DNA of 36,198 bases, taken from an uncultured Eisenbergiella sp. GTDB lineage: Bacteria > Bacillota > Clostridia > Lachnospirales > Lachnospiraceae. The stretch spans positions 1 through 36,198 of the forward strand of contig CAJUEL010000046.1 in assembly GCA_910585455.1 (NCBI GenBank), given 5' to 3'. The notes beneath the pieces were generated by a model, which worked only from the letters and a program-made list of their open reading frames with translations, made no database searches and had not been told where the DNA came from. Below are positions 14,946-23,054 of this stretch, piece by piece. Position 1 is the first letter of the stretch; each line of letters begins with the position of its first letter. Made by a program: the position numbers and the translations under genes.

Positions 14946-15779
14946 TCAGCCCTTCAGGCCGGATGTCACAATTCCCTGTACCAGATATTTCTGGAAGAAA
15001 AAGAAGATGATAATGACCGGCAGCGTAAACAGCACACACGCCGCCATCATGACGGGCTCCAGAATGATTTCCGGCTTATTCGGCAGGAAATAAATATTGC
15101 CGAACATCGCCGTCGCCAGCGGATACTTATCCCCCGTCAAAAACATCTGCGGACCCATGTAATCGTTCCACGCCCCCACAAAGGCGTTGAAGAACAGCAG
15201 CGCATACAAAGGCTTTGAAAGCGGTATCACGATCTGCAGAATCATGCGCAGAAATCCGCATCCGTCCACCCTTGCCGCATCGTCCAGCTCCCTGGGGAAG
15301 GAGGACATAAACTGTTTTACCAGAAATATGTTATAGGCGCTGCCGCCCAATGCGTTCAGAATGAAAATCCAATAGGTATCCATCAGCCCCAGCGTGTTAT
15401 ACCACACAAACTGCGGAATCTGAATCGCGATATAGGGAATCATCAGCTGCAGCAAAACCAGCTTGAACAGCCCTTCCTTCCCCGGCGCGCGCAGTCTGGC
15501 AAAGGCATAACCCACCAGAAAATCCATCACCAGGCTGCCGAACACGTTGATCAAAACCAGCTTCATCGTGTTGAGCAGATATTTAAAAAACGGAATCATC
15601 GCCACCGCAAAATAGTAGTTCTCCACATGCCATTCCGTAAAAAACAGAATCGGCTTTTTGGCAATATACGGGCGCAGCGAATTCGACGCGAGAAAGACCA
15701 GCGGATAGAGGAAAATAACGCTCAGCAGGATCAGAAACGCATACGCCATATATTTTTGTATCTCTTTTTTTCTGTTCAT
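14946..15779 (-). CDS. CUT1 ABC importer permease, MalG-like, locus A
   Basis: This 277-residue permease has about six membrane segments, starting YMAYAFLILLSVIFLYPLVF. The EAA loop reads ELDDAARVDGCGF followed by VIPLSKP, and the end reads LVQGIVTSGLKG, all typical of MalG/AraQ-like proteins. The ATG at 15779 (MNRKKEIQKY) is favoured by GGAGGT just before it. It is separated from its partner permease by 144 bases with three hairpins (15792-15915), an unusual gap for subunits needed in equal amounts. The binding protein is at 16929-18386. No ATPase gene is present. Confidence 0.9.
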   Translation of the reverse strand: MNRKKEIQKYMAYAFLILLSVIFLYPLVFLASNSLRPYIAKKPILFFTEWHVENYYFAVAMIPFFKYLLNTMKLVLINVFGSLVMDFLVGYAFARLRAPGKEGLFKLVLLQLMIPYIAIQIPQFVWYNTLGLMDTYWIFILNALGGSAYNIFLVKQFMSSFPRELDDAARVDGCGFLRMILQIVIPLSKPLYALLFFNAFVGAWNDYMGPQMFLTGDKYPLATAMFGNIYFLPNKPEIILEPVMMAACVLFTLPVIIIFFFFQKYLVQGIVTSGLKG

Positions 15780-15791
15780 ACCAACCTCCAT

Positions 15792-15915
15792 GTCGCCGCC
15801 AGGCGGCGACTCAAATCAGGATGAAGAATGCCTGCTTTTCAAGGCATTCTTCGGCGTGAAGCTTTAGATTTTCTTAGGCGGCGTCTTTTAGACGCCTTAG
15901 AAAATCTCTTCACGC
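15792..15915. repeat. Three consecutive hairpins between permease genes
   Basis: Three inverted repeats follow one another. The first has arms GTCGCCGCC and GGCGGCGAC (15792-15810). The second has 11-base arms GAAGAATGCCT and AGGCATTCTTC (15823-15852). The third is a long imperfect hairpin at 15854-15915, with outer GCGTGAAG/CTTCACGC, middle AGATTTTCT/AGAAAATCT and inner GGCGTC/GACGCC. There is no T-run, so these are not ordinary terminators. They occupy nearly the whole gap and reach to within a few bases of the ribosome binding site of the downstream permease. Confidence 0.8.
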
Positions 15916-15923
15916 TTGCCTCC

Positions 15924-16838
15924 TCAATCCGAATAAAATACCCAGTATTTCTGTGTCTTTGTCACAACCACCGTCAGGATATTGATGATGAATACCAGCA
16001 CCCACATCATAGCGAGCCCGTAACCGAAGCGGGAATATCCCAGAATCTGCTGATATGCGTGAACCATATAGGTATAGGTGGGCTTTAAGGGCAGATTCAG
16101 AACGCCGTTAGAGCCCGGCGCCAGCAGAACCGGCTGGGCGTACAGCTGGAAGCCGCCGATGATGCCCATAACCAGATTGAAAAACAGGATCGGGGAAATC
16201 ATGGGGATGGTGATTTTGGTAAACTTTTTCCATCCGCCTGCCCCGTCCAGCGATGCAGCCTCATACAGATCCTCCGGTATTCCCTGCAGAGCCGCCAGAT
16301 TCAGAAGCAGTCCGCCCGTGGAGCCCCAGGTCATCATGATGACCAATGCCGCAAGGATATGGTCATATCCCAGCCAGTTGACCGGGCTGATTCCCACAAC
16401 GCCCAGAATTTTATTTAAAATTCCCTCGTTCGCGTTAAAAATGATACGCCACATCAGACCTGCCGCGACCGTAGGAATGATGGACGGCATATAGATGATC
16501 GTCCGAAACACTCCCAGACCCTTACGCGCTTTGTTCAAAAGCAGCGCGCAGCCCAGCCCTACCGCAAGCCCCAACGGTACGGTGATGCATCCGATCAAAA
16601 AGGTCCGCCCCAGCGACGCCATCGCCTGTGCGTCCGTAAACACACGCACATAATTGTTCAATCCTACAAACTCTACTCTGTCATAATTATATCCGGTATA
16701 ATTTGTCAGGCTCAAATACAGACCGTTTACAAACGGGACCAGCTTGGTTGCAATAAACAGAATTACAAACGGGGCTACCAGCACATAGAAAAGCGCGATC
16801 TCCCTTCTTTTTGCATTCCAGAATTTCTTTTCCGACAC
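15924..16838 (-). CDS. CUT1 ABC importer permease, MalF-like, locus A
   Basis: This 304-residue permease pairs with the MalG-like protein at 14946-15779. A short basic N-terminus leads to IALFYVLVAPFVILFIATKL; about six segments are visible. The EAA loop is DLYEAASLDGAGGWKKF followed by TIPMISP. The start is GTG at 16838, eight bases after AGGAGGT. It is next after the binding protein gene (about 90 bases). The MalF-like type differs from the LplB-like permeases elsewhere in the window, showing that locus A imports through a different transporter class than locus B. Confidence 0.9.
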   Translation of the reverse strand: MSEKKFWNAKRREIALFYVLVAPFVILFIATKLVPFVNGLYLSLTNYTGYNYDRVEFVGLNNYVRVFTDAQAMASLGRTFLIGCITVPLGLAVGLGCALLLNKARKGLGVFRTIIYMPSIIPTVAAGLMWRIIFNANEGILNKILGVVGISPVNWLGYDHILAALVIMMTWGSTGGLLLNLAALQGIPEDLYEAASLDGAGGWKKFTKITIPMISPILFFNLVMGIIGGFQLYAQPVLLAPGSNGVLNLPLKPTYTYMVHAYQQILGYSRFGYGLAMMWVLVFIINILTVVVTKTQKYWVFYSD

Positions 16839-16928
16839 CGTCAGGACCTCCTTCTTCTTTTATTTCCCCTCTGAAAAATTGTGCTGCCCGCCATCAGACG
16901 GACAGCACATCATATCTTTTATGGTCTC

Positions 16929-18386
16929 TTACTCAACACCGCAGATTTCCTTGCCCTCCGCAAGCAGGGTTTCAAACTGCTCCTGCATGCCGACAATGGC
17001 GTCGTCCATGGTCATGCGTTCATACAAAACCTCATAGAAGAACTGCTGGAAGGTGGATTCCATTCCCTGTGCGGTGATATAGGGATTGGTCTTCAATGTG
17101 ATCATATTTTTCATGCCGAACTTGTTCGCTTCATAGGTCTGCTTCTGGAACTCGGTGTTCTGGGGAAGCAGCTCCACCAGATCTGTCTGCGCAGGATTTC
17201 CATAACCGGTAATCGCTCTGTCTCTCGCCCAGTCGCCGCCGTTGTACAGCTCGATGAACTTAAACGCAGCCTCCTTGTTCTTGCTGCCGCTCCAAATGGA
17301 AGCGCCAACTCCCGCCATACATGCGTTTGCGCTGTTTGCGGGATCCAGGCTGGGAGCCTGAATCAGCATGAAATCATCCATGCGGTCTTTCGCGTTTTCA
17401 TTGAAAGCCAGCGTGCCGTTGCCGAACCAGTAACCGCAGCAGAGCATGCCAACCTTGTCCAGCGCAAAGGAATCGCCGCCCCAGTCGCCGGGTGTGCTCA
17501 TATCGCTGATCGCCGCGCCGGATTTATACATGTCTCCCCAGTACTCAAAAGCCGCACGGACCTCCGGCGTATCGATATAAACCTCGGAAAGGTCATCCGA
17601 GAACATGGATTTTCCAACGGAGCAGATCATGCCTGTGATCAGCTGGTAGAGATTGTTGGTGGTTCCCATGCCCCAGCGGGTCTGCTCGCCGTTTGCGTCA
17701 AATTCCACACAGGCCTTCGCCCAGTCTCTGATTTCGTCCCAGGTATAGATCTTTTCAGGATCCGGAATTTCCAGACCGGCATCGGCAAACACCTTCTTGT
17801 TCACCCAGATCTGGTTATCCAGACTCCAGTCCTTTACAATGCCGTAAATAGGACCGGCTCCGACCTCTTTGCCGTCAAAGCGGTACAGATTTTCCACGTC
17901 TTCAAAATTCGCTTCGTCAAACACATCGCTGTTTGCGATATAGTCGGTCAAAGGCTCATACAAGCCTCTTGCCGCATACATCGCGCCATGGCTGAATGCG
18001 GACAGACACCAGACGTCCGGTGCGGTTCCCGTGGCGACCATGCTCATCAGCTTGACCTCGTCCGCGTTGACGATTTCGTAGGTCAGACCGTTCCCGTTCT
18101 CCGCCACATACTTTTCAAAATCCGCGTTATTCAGAATATCATTCGCGCCCCACACCTTCACGGTCACGCCGGTAAAATCCTGCTCCCCTGCGTTCACTGT
18201 GGCAGGCGCTTCGGTTCCTTCTGCATCCGCTTCTGCCGCCTTGCTTTCCGGCGCAGCCGCTTCCTGTGCCGCAGAGGCCGGTGTGGTCTCTTCTCCCGGC
18301 AGCGCCGGCGCCGCGCATCCGGTCACGCCCAGAAGCATCGTCCCTGCTAAAATGACACTCCACAGTTTTTTCAAATTACCCTTCAT
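16929..18386 (-). CDS. Sugar-binding lipoprotein of ABC importer, locus A
   Basis: This 485-residue extracytoplasmic binding protein belongs to SBP family 1. A lipoprotein signal peptide is clear: MKGNLKKLW, a hydrophobic core and the lipobox LLGVTGC, so the cysteine at about residue 24 would be lipidated. A low-complexity Ala/Glu linker follows to about residue 65, then the folded part from GVTVKVWGANDI. Several tryptophan-rich segments (TPGDWGGDSF, CGYWFGNG) may line a sugar site. The ATG at 18386 has GGAGG upstream. It lies between the glycosidase-like gene and the MalF-like permease, so it delivers substrate to the locus A importer. Confidence 0.9.
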   Translation of the reverse strand: MKGNLKKLWSVILAGTMLLGVTGCAAPALPGEETTPASAAQEAAAPESKAAEADAEGTEAPATVNAGEQDFTGVTVKVWGANDILNNADFEKYVAENGNGLTYEIVNADEVKLMSMVATGTAPDVWCLSAFSHGAMYAARGLYEPLTDYIANSDVFDEANFEDVENLYRFDGKEVGAGPIYGIVKDWSLDNQIWVNKKVFADAGLEIPDPEKIYTWDEIRDWAKACVEFDANGEQTRWGMGTTNNLYQLITGMICSVGKSMFSDDLSEVYIDTPEVRAAFEYWGDMYKSGAAISDMSTPGDWGGDSFALDKVGMLCCGYWFGNGTLAFNENAKDRMDDFMLIQAPSLDPANSANACMAGVGASIWSGSKNKEAAFKFIELYNGGDWARDRAITGYGNPAQTDLVELLPQNTEFQKQTYEANKFGMKNMITLKTNPYITAQGMESTFQQFFYEVLYERMTMDDAIVGMQEQFETLLAEGKEICGVE

Positions 18387-18400
18387 AGTTTCCTCCTTTT

Positions 18401-19795
18401 CTACATCCCCTTGTTTTTCCTTGCTATTATCAAATTCCCTACAGGGTAATAGCCATCCTCACTTCTGCCGTCCAGCGGAAGGCGGATATTCTGCCCTCCG
18501 TACCCGCAGACTGCAAATTCCACCGGATAAACGCCGTCATTTACGTGCTCCGGCGCCTTTACGGGTGTGCGATACACCTTCCTCTCCCCTTCGGACAGCG
18601 CCCCCGGATCAAACCCCTTTTCCTCCGTGACCTGTCCCGCGATTCTGATCTTCAAATGCCCGTCCGCACAGAATCTGCCAGCACCCCGGTTGACCCAGCT
18701 GTGTACGAGCGTGATGTACGCTTCCTCTCCACAAACCTCCGGGATTTCCACGCTTTCGGGAAGCAGTCGGTAGCCCATGCGCCTTAAGCCATGCTCGATC
18801 AGATCCGGTCTTTCCTCATAAAACTGTACGCTGTCCCACATCAGCATCATATAATTGGGATGCAGCATCAGCGCTTCCTCTACGGTATCCTCCACGAAAT
18901 ACCCCCTGCTGCCCGCATCGGAATTCTTGATTGTATAGCCGTTAAAATACTCCGCGATCATCGGAAGCCGTTTGCCAGAACGGTAAAATTCCCGCATCAG
19001 CCTGGCGTCCCATATTTTCACCGCGCCGCCGATGCCGTCCCTTCGCAGGGATATCCCCGGCTTTGTCATGGCGTAATCAAAGCCCGACCAGTACAAATAT
19101 TCCTCATAGCTTTTTGGCGCGTGCAGCGGCGGCTTGCGATCCTTCATCCACTCATAGGAGCAGGACAGAATCAATGTCTTTTTGCCGGAAAAAGCATATT
19201 CCCAGGCGTCGATCAGGCTCCGCAGCGCCGCCGCATGCTGGGCGTAGGTCGGATGCTGATAGCCGCTGTGCCATTCCCCCCAGGCTCCATAGGCCCGCAG
19301 ATCCACCGTTTCCAGCGCTTCCTCGTCGCCGTACCGGTCCGCCAGCGCACATAAAAATCTGCGCAGCGCCTTTTGATAATCCGGATTTAAGTAGTCTGGG
19401 TAACGGGTCTTATAACCGTCCTCCTGCACTGCCTGAAAAGGCACATCGTACCTTTCATACAGCCAGTCCGGCGCTCCCTGTCCCTGTCCGTCATAGAGCA
19501 TGGGATCGGAGGAAATCCGAAACTGCAGCTTCTTGCCAAGCCCCTTCCATTTCGCGACGGAGGCGTCCAGATCCTCGAAGGTAAAGTCCTCTTCCCTTTG
19601 CTGCAGGTGCGCCCACCAGGACAGCAGCGCCACATTGTCCAGGTTTTCATAATGATCCGGCTCATTTCCGTCCTTTTTCCCCTTCCGGATGTCATGATGG
19701 ATCACCCATCCCATTCCCGGATTGGAGAAGCATTCCCCATTGTCCTCATGATAAAACTTTGCCAGAATTTCCACCCCCTTTTCGTTACCGGCCAC
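18401..19795 (-). CDS. DUF4832-like putative glycoside hydrolase, locus A
   Basis: This 464-residue protein has no signal peptide and is probably cytoplasmic. The first about 330 residues look like a TIM-barrel glycosidase: NPGMGWVIHHDI near the start, LQFRISSDP, then LRAYGAWGEWHSGY (about 165-180), where the Glu in GEWH could be the acid/base, and MIAEYFNGY later. The C-terminal part is beta-rich (AYITLVHSWVNRGAGRF), in line with DUF4832-type proteins. The GTG at 19795 starts 19 bases after the ribokinase stop, with AAAGGGGAC upstream. Placement between ribokinase and binding-protein genes suggests it trims an imported ribosyl glycoside before the nucleoside hydrolase acts. Enzymatic activity is inferred, not shown. 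Confidence 0.65.
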   Translation of the reverse strand: MAGNEKGVEILAKFYHEDNGECFSNPGMGWVIHHDIRKGKKDGNEPDHYENLDNVALLSWWAHLQQREEDFTFEDLDASVAKWKGLGKKLQFRISSDPMLYDGQGQGAPDWLYERYDVPFQAVQEDGYKTRYPDYLNPDYQKALRRFLCALADRYGDEEALETVDLRAYGAWGEWHSGYQHPTYAQHAAALRSLIDAWEYAFSGKKTLILSCSYEWMKDRKPPLHAPKSYEEYLYWSGFDYAMTKPGISLRRDGIGGAVKIWDARLMREFYRSGKRLPMIAEYFNGYTIKNSDAGSRGYFVEDTVEEALMLHPNYMMLMWDSVQFYEERPDLIEHGLRRMGYRLLPESVEIPEVCGEEAYITLVHSWVNRGAGRFCADGHLKIRIAGQVTEEKGFDPGALSEGERKVYRTPVKAPEHVNDGVYPVEFAVCGYGGQNIRLPLDGRSEDGYYPVGNLIIARKNKGM

Positions 19796-19814
19796 TCTGT
19801 GGCCTGTCCCCTTT

Positions 19815-20765
19815 TTAAACAGCTTCCTTTTCTGCTGTCAGCAGGCTTTCCACCTCGCTGCGCAGGGGAAGCGAATCCTGCGCGCCGTTTCGCGTCACCG
19901 CGATCGCGGATGCGCTGATCGCAAATTCCACCGCTTCTACTTCCGTCATCCCTTCGGACAATGCCGCCGCAAACGCGCCGTTGAAGCAATCCCCCGCGGC
20001 GGTGGTGTCCACCGCTTCCACAGGCCTTGCCGGATAGTATGCGGTGTACCCCTTTTTAAAAACACCGCATCCCTTGTCCCCCAGCGTCACGATGATCGTC
20101 TTCACGCCCTTGTCCAAAAGCCTCTGCGTCCCCTCCTGCAGCGCTTCTTTGTAATCATCACAGTCTGCCGGTATTTCCGCCATTCCGCTCAAGCGCATCA
20201 GCTCTGTCTCATTCGGCGTCAGATAGTCAATCCTGCTGTAAATCTCATCCGGAATCCGCTCCGGCGCCGGCGCAGGATTCAGAATGATCTTCTTATTCGC
20301 CTGCTCCGCATCCAGAATCGCCCGATACAGCGCCCCCTCCGGAATTTCCATCTGTGCCAGCACGATATCGCTGGCGCAGATCGCCTCTCTCTGCTTCGTC
20401 AGATAGCTCTCGTCGCAGGAAAGATTCGCGCCCTGGTCCACCACGATACAATTGCTTCCGTTTTCCTCCACACAGATGAACGCGCTGCCTGTCGATGTCG
20501 TCCGGTCGATTTTGATATCGGAAACATCCACACCCGCCCCCTCAAGCGCCTGCAGCTGCTTCCTGCCAAAATCATCGTCCCCCACACAGCCCAGCATCCG
20601 TACTTTCCCCCCAAGCCGTGCTGCGGCAAATGCCTGGTTCGCCCCTTTTCCGCCGAGACCATAGGACATATTCTGTGCAAGGATGGTTTCTCCGGCCTTC
20701 GGCAATTCCTTCACCCGGACCGTCATATCCATATTCATGCTTCCGATCACAAGGATATCACCCAT
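19815..20765 (-). CDS. rbsK: Ribokinase, locus A
   Basis: This 316-residue PfkB-family kinase makes ribose 5-phosphate from ribose and ATP in the cytoplasm. All main ribokinase landmarks are present: GSMNMD at residues 8-13 (substrate Asp), GGKGANQA at 38-45, NETE (divalent-metal site) in the middle, and DTTAAGDCFNGA at 253-264 with the likely catalytic Asp259. The ATG at 20765 follows GGGAGGA. It is the first gene of the locus A operon; its promoter and LacI-type operator are at 20835-20885. It is very similar to the locus B copy at 28066-29016 and is separate from the fused kinase domain encoded divergently. Confidence 0.93.
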   Translation of the reverse strand: MGDILVIGSMNMDMTVRVKELPKAGETILAQNMSYGLGGKGANQAFAAARLGGKVRMLGCVGDDDFGRKQLQALEGAGVDVSDIKIDRTTSTGSAFICVEENGSNCIVVDQGANLSCDESYLTKQREAICASDIVLAQMEIPEGALYRAILDAEQANKKIILNPAPAPERIPDEIYSRIDYLTPNETELMRLSGMAEIPADCDDYKEALQEGTQRLLDKGVKTIIVTLGDKGCGVFKKGYTAYYPARPVEAVDTTAAGDCFNGAFAAALSEGMTEVEAVEFAISASAIAVTRNGAQDSLPLRSEVESLLTAEKEAV

Positions 20766-20834
20766 CGCATTCCTCCCCCTTGTACTGCAACAGTCCTCTT
20801 TTCAGGCTGTCACGATTATGTGATAAAATGCTTT

Positions 20835-20885
20835 AGTAAAGTGTTTTACTGACTTGATTTTTGCACAAAATTATTGTATAGTCAA
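20835..20885. promoter_or_regulatory. Overlapping divergent promoters with LacI operator, locus A
   Basis: The 16-base palindrome AGTAAA-GTGT-TTTACT (20835-20850) resembles a LacI-family operator. Next to it the plus strand has TTGATT (20854-20859), 17 bases and TATAGT (20877-20882), reading toward the fusion gene. On the minus strand TTGACT (20885-20880), 17 bases and AAAAAT (20862-20857) reads toward rbsK. The two promoters overlap face to face, and the operator covers the expected minus-strand start. The minus -10 is weak. Locus B has the same arrangement. Confidence 0.7.
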
Positions 20886-21047
20886 GTCGTAATGTGCATA
20901 ATGCATAAGAAAGTATTTTCTTAATAAATTTTCCTTATTTTTTCTGTGCATAAAGCACATGAAATTGCGACTGTCAATTCTGCACAGCAATGCCGCCGCC
21001 ATACACGCCATTGCCCGCAAACAACAAAACCATGGAGGAAGCTTCCG

Positions 21048-22961
21048 ATGACCATCAGCGAAATAGCCAGACTTGCCGGTGTATCCATTTCCACCGTATC
21101 CAAAATCATGAATCATAAGGATCAGAATATCACGCCCGAAACCCGGGAAAAGGTGCTGCAGATCGCGAAGGAATACAACTATGTGCCCTATGCCTTCGCG
21201 CAGAACGCTTCCGCCTCCAAAACCTTTCTTCTCGGCATTCTCATAAAAGACTGCCTGCAATATGGACGGCTTTTGGACGGTGCGATCGAGCAGGCGCAGC
21301 AATGCGGCTACCGCGTCATTGTGTGTACAAGCTGCGGGGACAGGGACCTGGAATTAAAGCACATTGCCGCGTTGTGCAAGGCGAAGGTGGACGGCGTGCT
21401 CTGGGAGCCTGTCTGCGAAGAGAGTCTCCCCCGCGAAAAATACTTCGGGGAAATCAATGCCTGCGTCACGCTGCTCAACGCGCCCAGAGCCGATTCCTTC
21501 CGTATGGATTACCAGGCATTCATAAAAGATGCGGCAGCACAGTTTCTATTGCACAAGCACACCCGTTTTTCCCTGCTCACGGACCCGAAGGATCCCGTCT
21601 ATATGGAAGCGCTCGCCGGCTATAAGGCTGCCCTCTTTGACAACCAGATCTCCTTTGACACGGACAGCATTTTGAATATTGACTCTATGGAATGGATCCC
21701 GAAAATAAAATCTCTGGGTCTGACCGGCGCAATCTGCATGGACTATAGACATGCCACAGCGCTTTTGGCGCTGCTGGAGCAGTACCAGTATAAGGTGCCG
21801 GATGATTTTTCCCTTCTCGCCATCGTGGATGACAGGGAGGCGCCTGTTTTGGCCGAATGCCTTTCTGTGATGCCGATTCCCTTTTATCGATTTGGCAGGC
21901 ATCTGTGCAAGCACCTTCTCGACCAGTGTGAGCAGCACATGACGGAGTATGTTCCCTTTATTCCGGACGCTGTCCCGTCACATTTCGCCACGCTGGACGT
22001 GCCTCCCACCGTCAAGCTCCCCCACATCATTGTGGTGGGCAGCATCAACATCGATACGACGTTGAATATCGGGCGGCTGCCCAAGCTGGGCGAAACAATC
22101 ACCACCGCCCGCCACACCATCACCCCGGGCGGCAAGGGCATCAATCAGGCTGTCGGCGTCGCCAAGCTCAATCACAAGGTCATGCTTCTGGGAAATGTGG
22201 GAAATGATCTGGAAACAGGGCTGATTTATTCCTGTTTAAAAGAATACGGCATTGATACGGCAGGTATCCAGAAGGACAAATCCTCCGATACCGGCAGGGC
22301 ATATATTCAGGTACAGGACAGCGGCGAATCCACCATCACTCTGCTGACCGGCGCCAACGGCACCCTGTCCGCCAAAGCTATCCAGGACAACCGGCAGATG
22401 TTTCACAACTGCGCATACTGCCTGCTGCAAACCGAGGTTGCCCTGGAGGCCGTCGAGGCTGCCGCTGTCATCGCGCGCTCCCAGGGCGTAAAGACAATTT
22501 TAAAACCCTCCTCCGTCACCAGCCTGCCCGACGCTCTGCTGCAGAACACAGACATCTTTCTGCCAAACCGGGCGGAAATGGCGATTCTGTGCAACGAAGC
22601 GCCGGCTTTTGCACCCGAAGACTTAAGCCGCCAGGCAGACCGCTTTCTGCAAAAGGGAACCGGCGCGGTCATCATCACGCTGGGCGGAGACGGCTGCTTT
22701 TTAAAGGACCAGACCGGATCCATGCATTTCCCCGCCGCCGATTTCATCCCCATGGACAAAACCGGCGGCAGCGATGCCTTCATCAGCGCCCTGACCTCCT
22801 ATCTGCTCTACGGCTACGACCTGCCCGCCGCCATCCGCATCGCCAACTATGCCGCTGGCTTCTGCATCTCCCGGCAGGGCATCGTGCCCGCCCTGATCGA
22901 TCAGACCTCGCTGGAAAAGTATATTCAGAATGTCTGCCCCAGTCTGTTGCAAAAACCATAA
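21048..22961 (+). CDS. LacI repressor fused to PfkB/ribokinase domain, copy 1
   Basis: This 637-residue protein joins two full domains. Residues 1-50 form a LacI-type helix-turn-helix (MTISEIARLAGVSISTVSKI, then YNYVPYAFAQNAS), followed by a periplasmic-binding-like sensor to about 318. From about 325 a complete ribokinase-like domain follows: GSINID (330-335), GGKGINQA (361-368), NRAE (507-510) and TGGSDAF with Asp576. The usual A-G/A-G-D anion hole reads G-G-S-D, so the base is kept but the loop is altered. The ATG at 21048 has GGAGG nine bases upstream; the upstream open frame lacks these features. It is divergent from rbsK and presumably represses it. Bases 21966-22918 are identical in copy 2. 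It may sense ribose, phosphorylate it, or both. Confidence 0.93.
   Translation: MTISEIARLAGVSISTVSKIMNHKDQNITPETREKVLQIAKEYNYVPYAFAQNASASKTFLLGILIKDCLQYGRLLDGAIEQAQQCGYRVIVCTSCGDRDLELKHIAALCKAKVDGVLWEPVCEESLPREKYFGEINACVTLLNAPRADSFRMDYQAFIKDAAAQFLLHKHTRFSLLTDPKDPVYMEALAGYKAALFDNQISFDTDSILNIDSMEWIPKIKSLGLTGAICMDYRHATALLALLEQYQYKVPDDFSLLAIVDDREAPVLAECLSVMPIPFYRFGRHLCKHLLDQCEQHMTEYVPFIPDAVPSHFATLDVPPTVKLPHIIVVGSINIDTTLNIGRLPKLGETITTARHTITPGGKGINQAVGVAKLNHKVMLLGNVGNDLETGLIYSCLKEYGIDTAGIQKDKSSDTGRAYIQVQDSGESTITLLTGANGTLSAKAIQDNRQMFHNCAYCLLQTEVALEAVEAAAVIARSQGVKTILKPSSVTSLPDALLQNTDIFLPNRAEMAILCNEAPAFAPEDLSRQADRFLQKGTGAVIITLGGDGCFLKDQTGSMHFPAADFIPMDKTGGSDAFISALTSYLLYGYDLPAAIRIANYAAGFCISRQGIVPALIDQTSLEKYIQNVCPSLLQKP
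21966..22918 (+). repeat. 953-bp direct repeat, copy 1 (kinase half)
   Basis: Compared line by line, this stretch is identical to 30157-31109, an offset of 8,191 bases in the same orientation. It starts at codon 307 of the fusion gene, just before the linker, and ends at codon 624. Flanking bases differ at once on the LacI side and at scattered positions after the end. Confidence 0.97.
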
Positions 22962-22966
22962 ATGCC

Positions 22967-23001
22967 AAAAAGCCCGGACGGTATTTTTCTCCGCCCGGGC
23001 T
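22967..23001 (-). terminator. Terminator of the locus B operon
   Basis: The arms AGCCCGG and CCGGGCT with an inner CGG/CCG stem (22971-23001) are followed on the minus strand by TTTTTGGC. It lies about 53 bases after the binding-protein stop and six bases after the stop of fusion copy 1, so it may also stop plus-strand transcription, though without a T-run there. Confidence 0.8.
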
Positions 23002-23054
23002 CCAGGTTGCCTGTTGTTCACTCCACGGCCAATGCCACAGAGTGCTCTTTCGTT

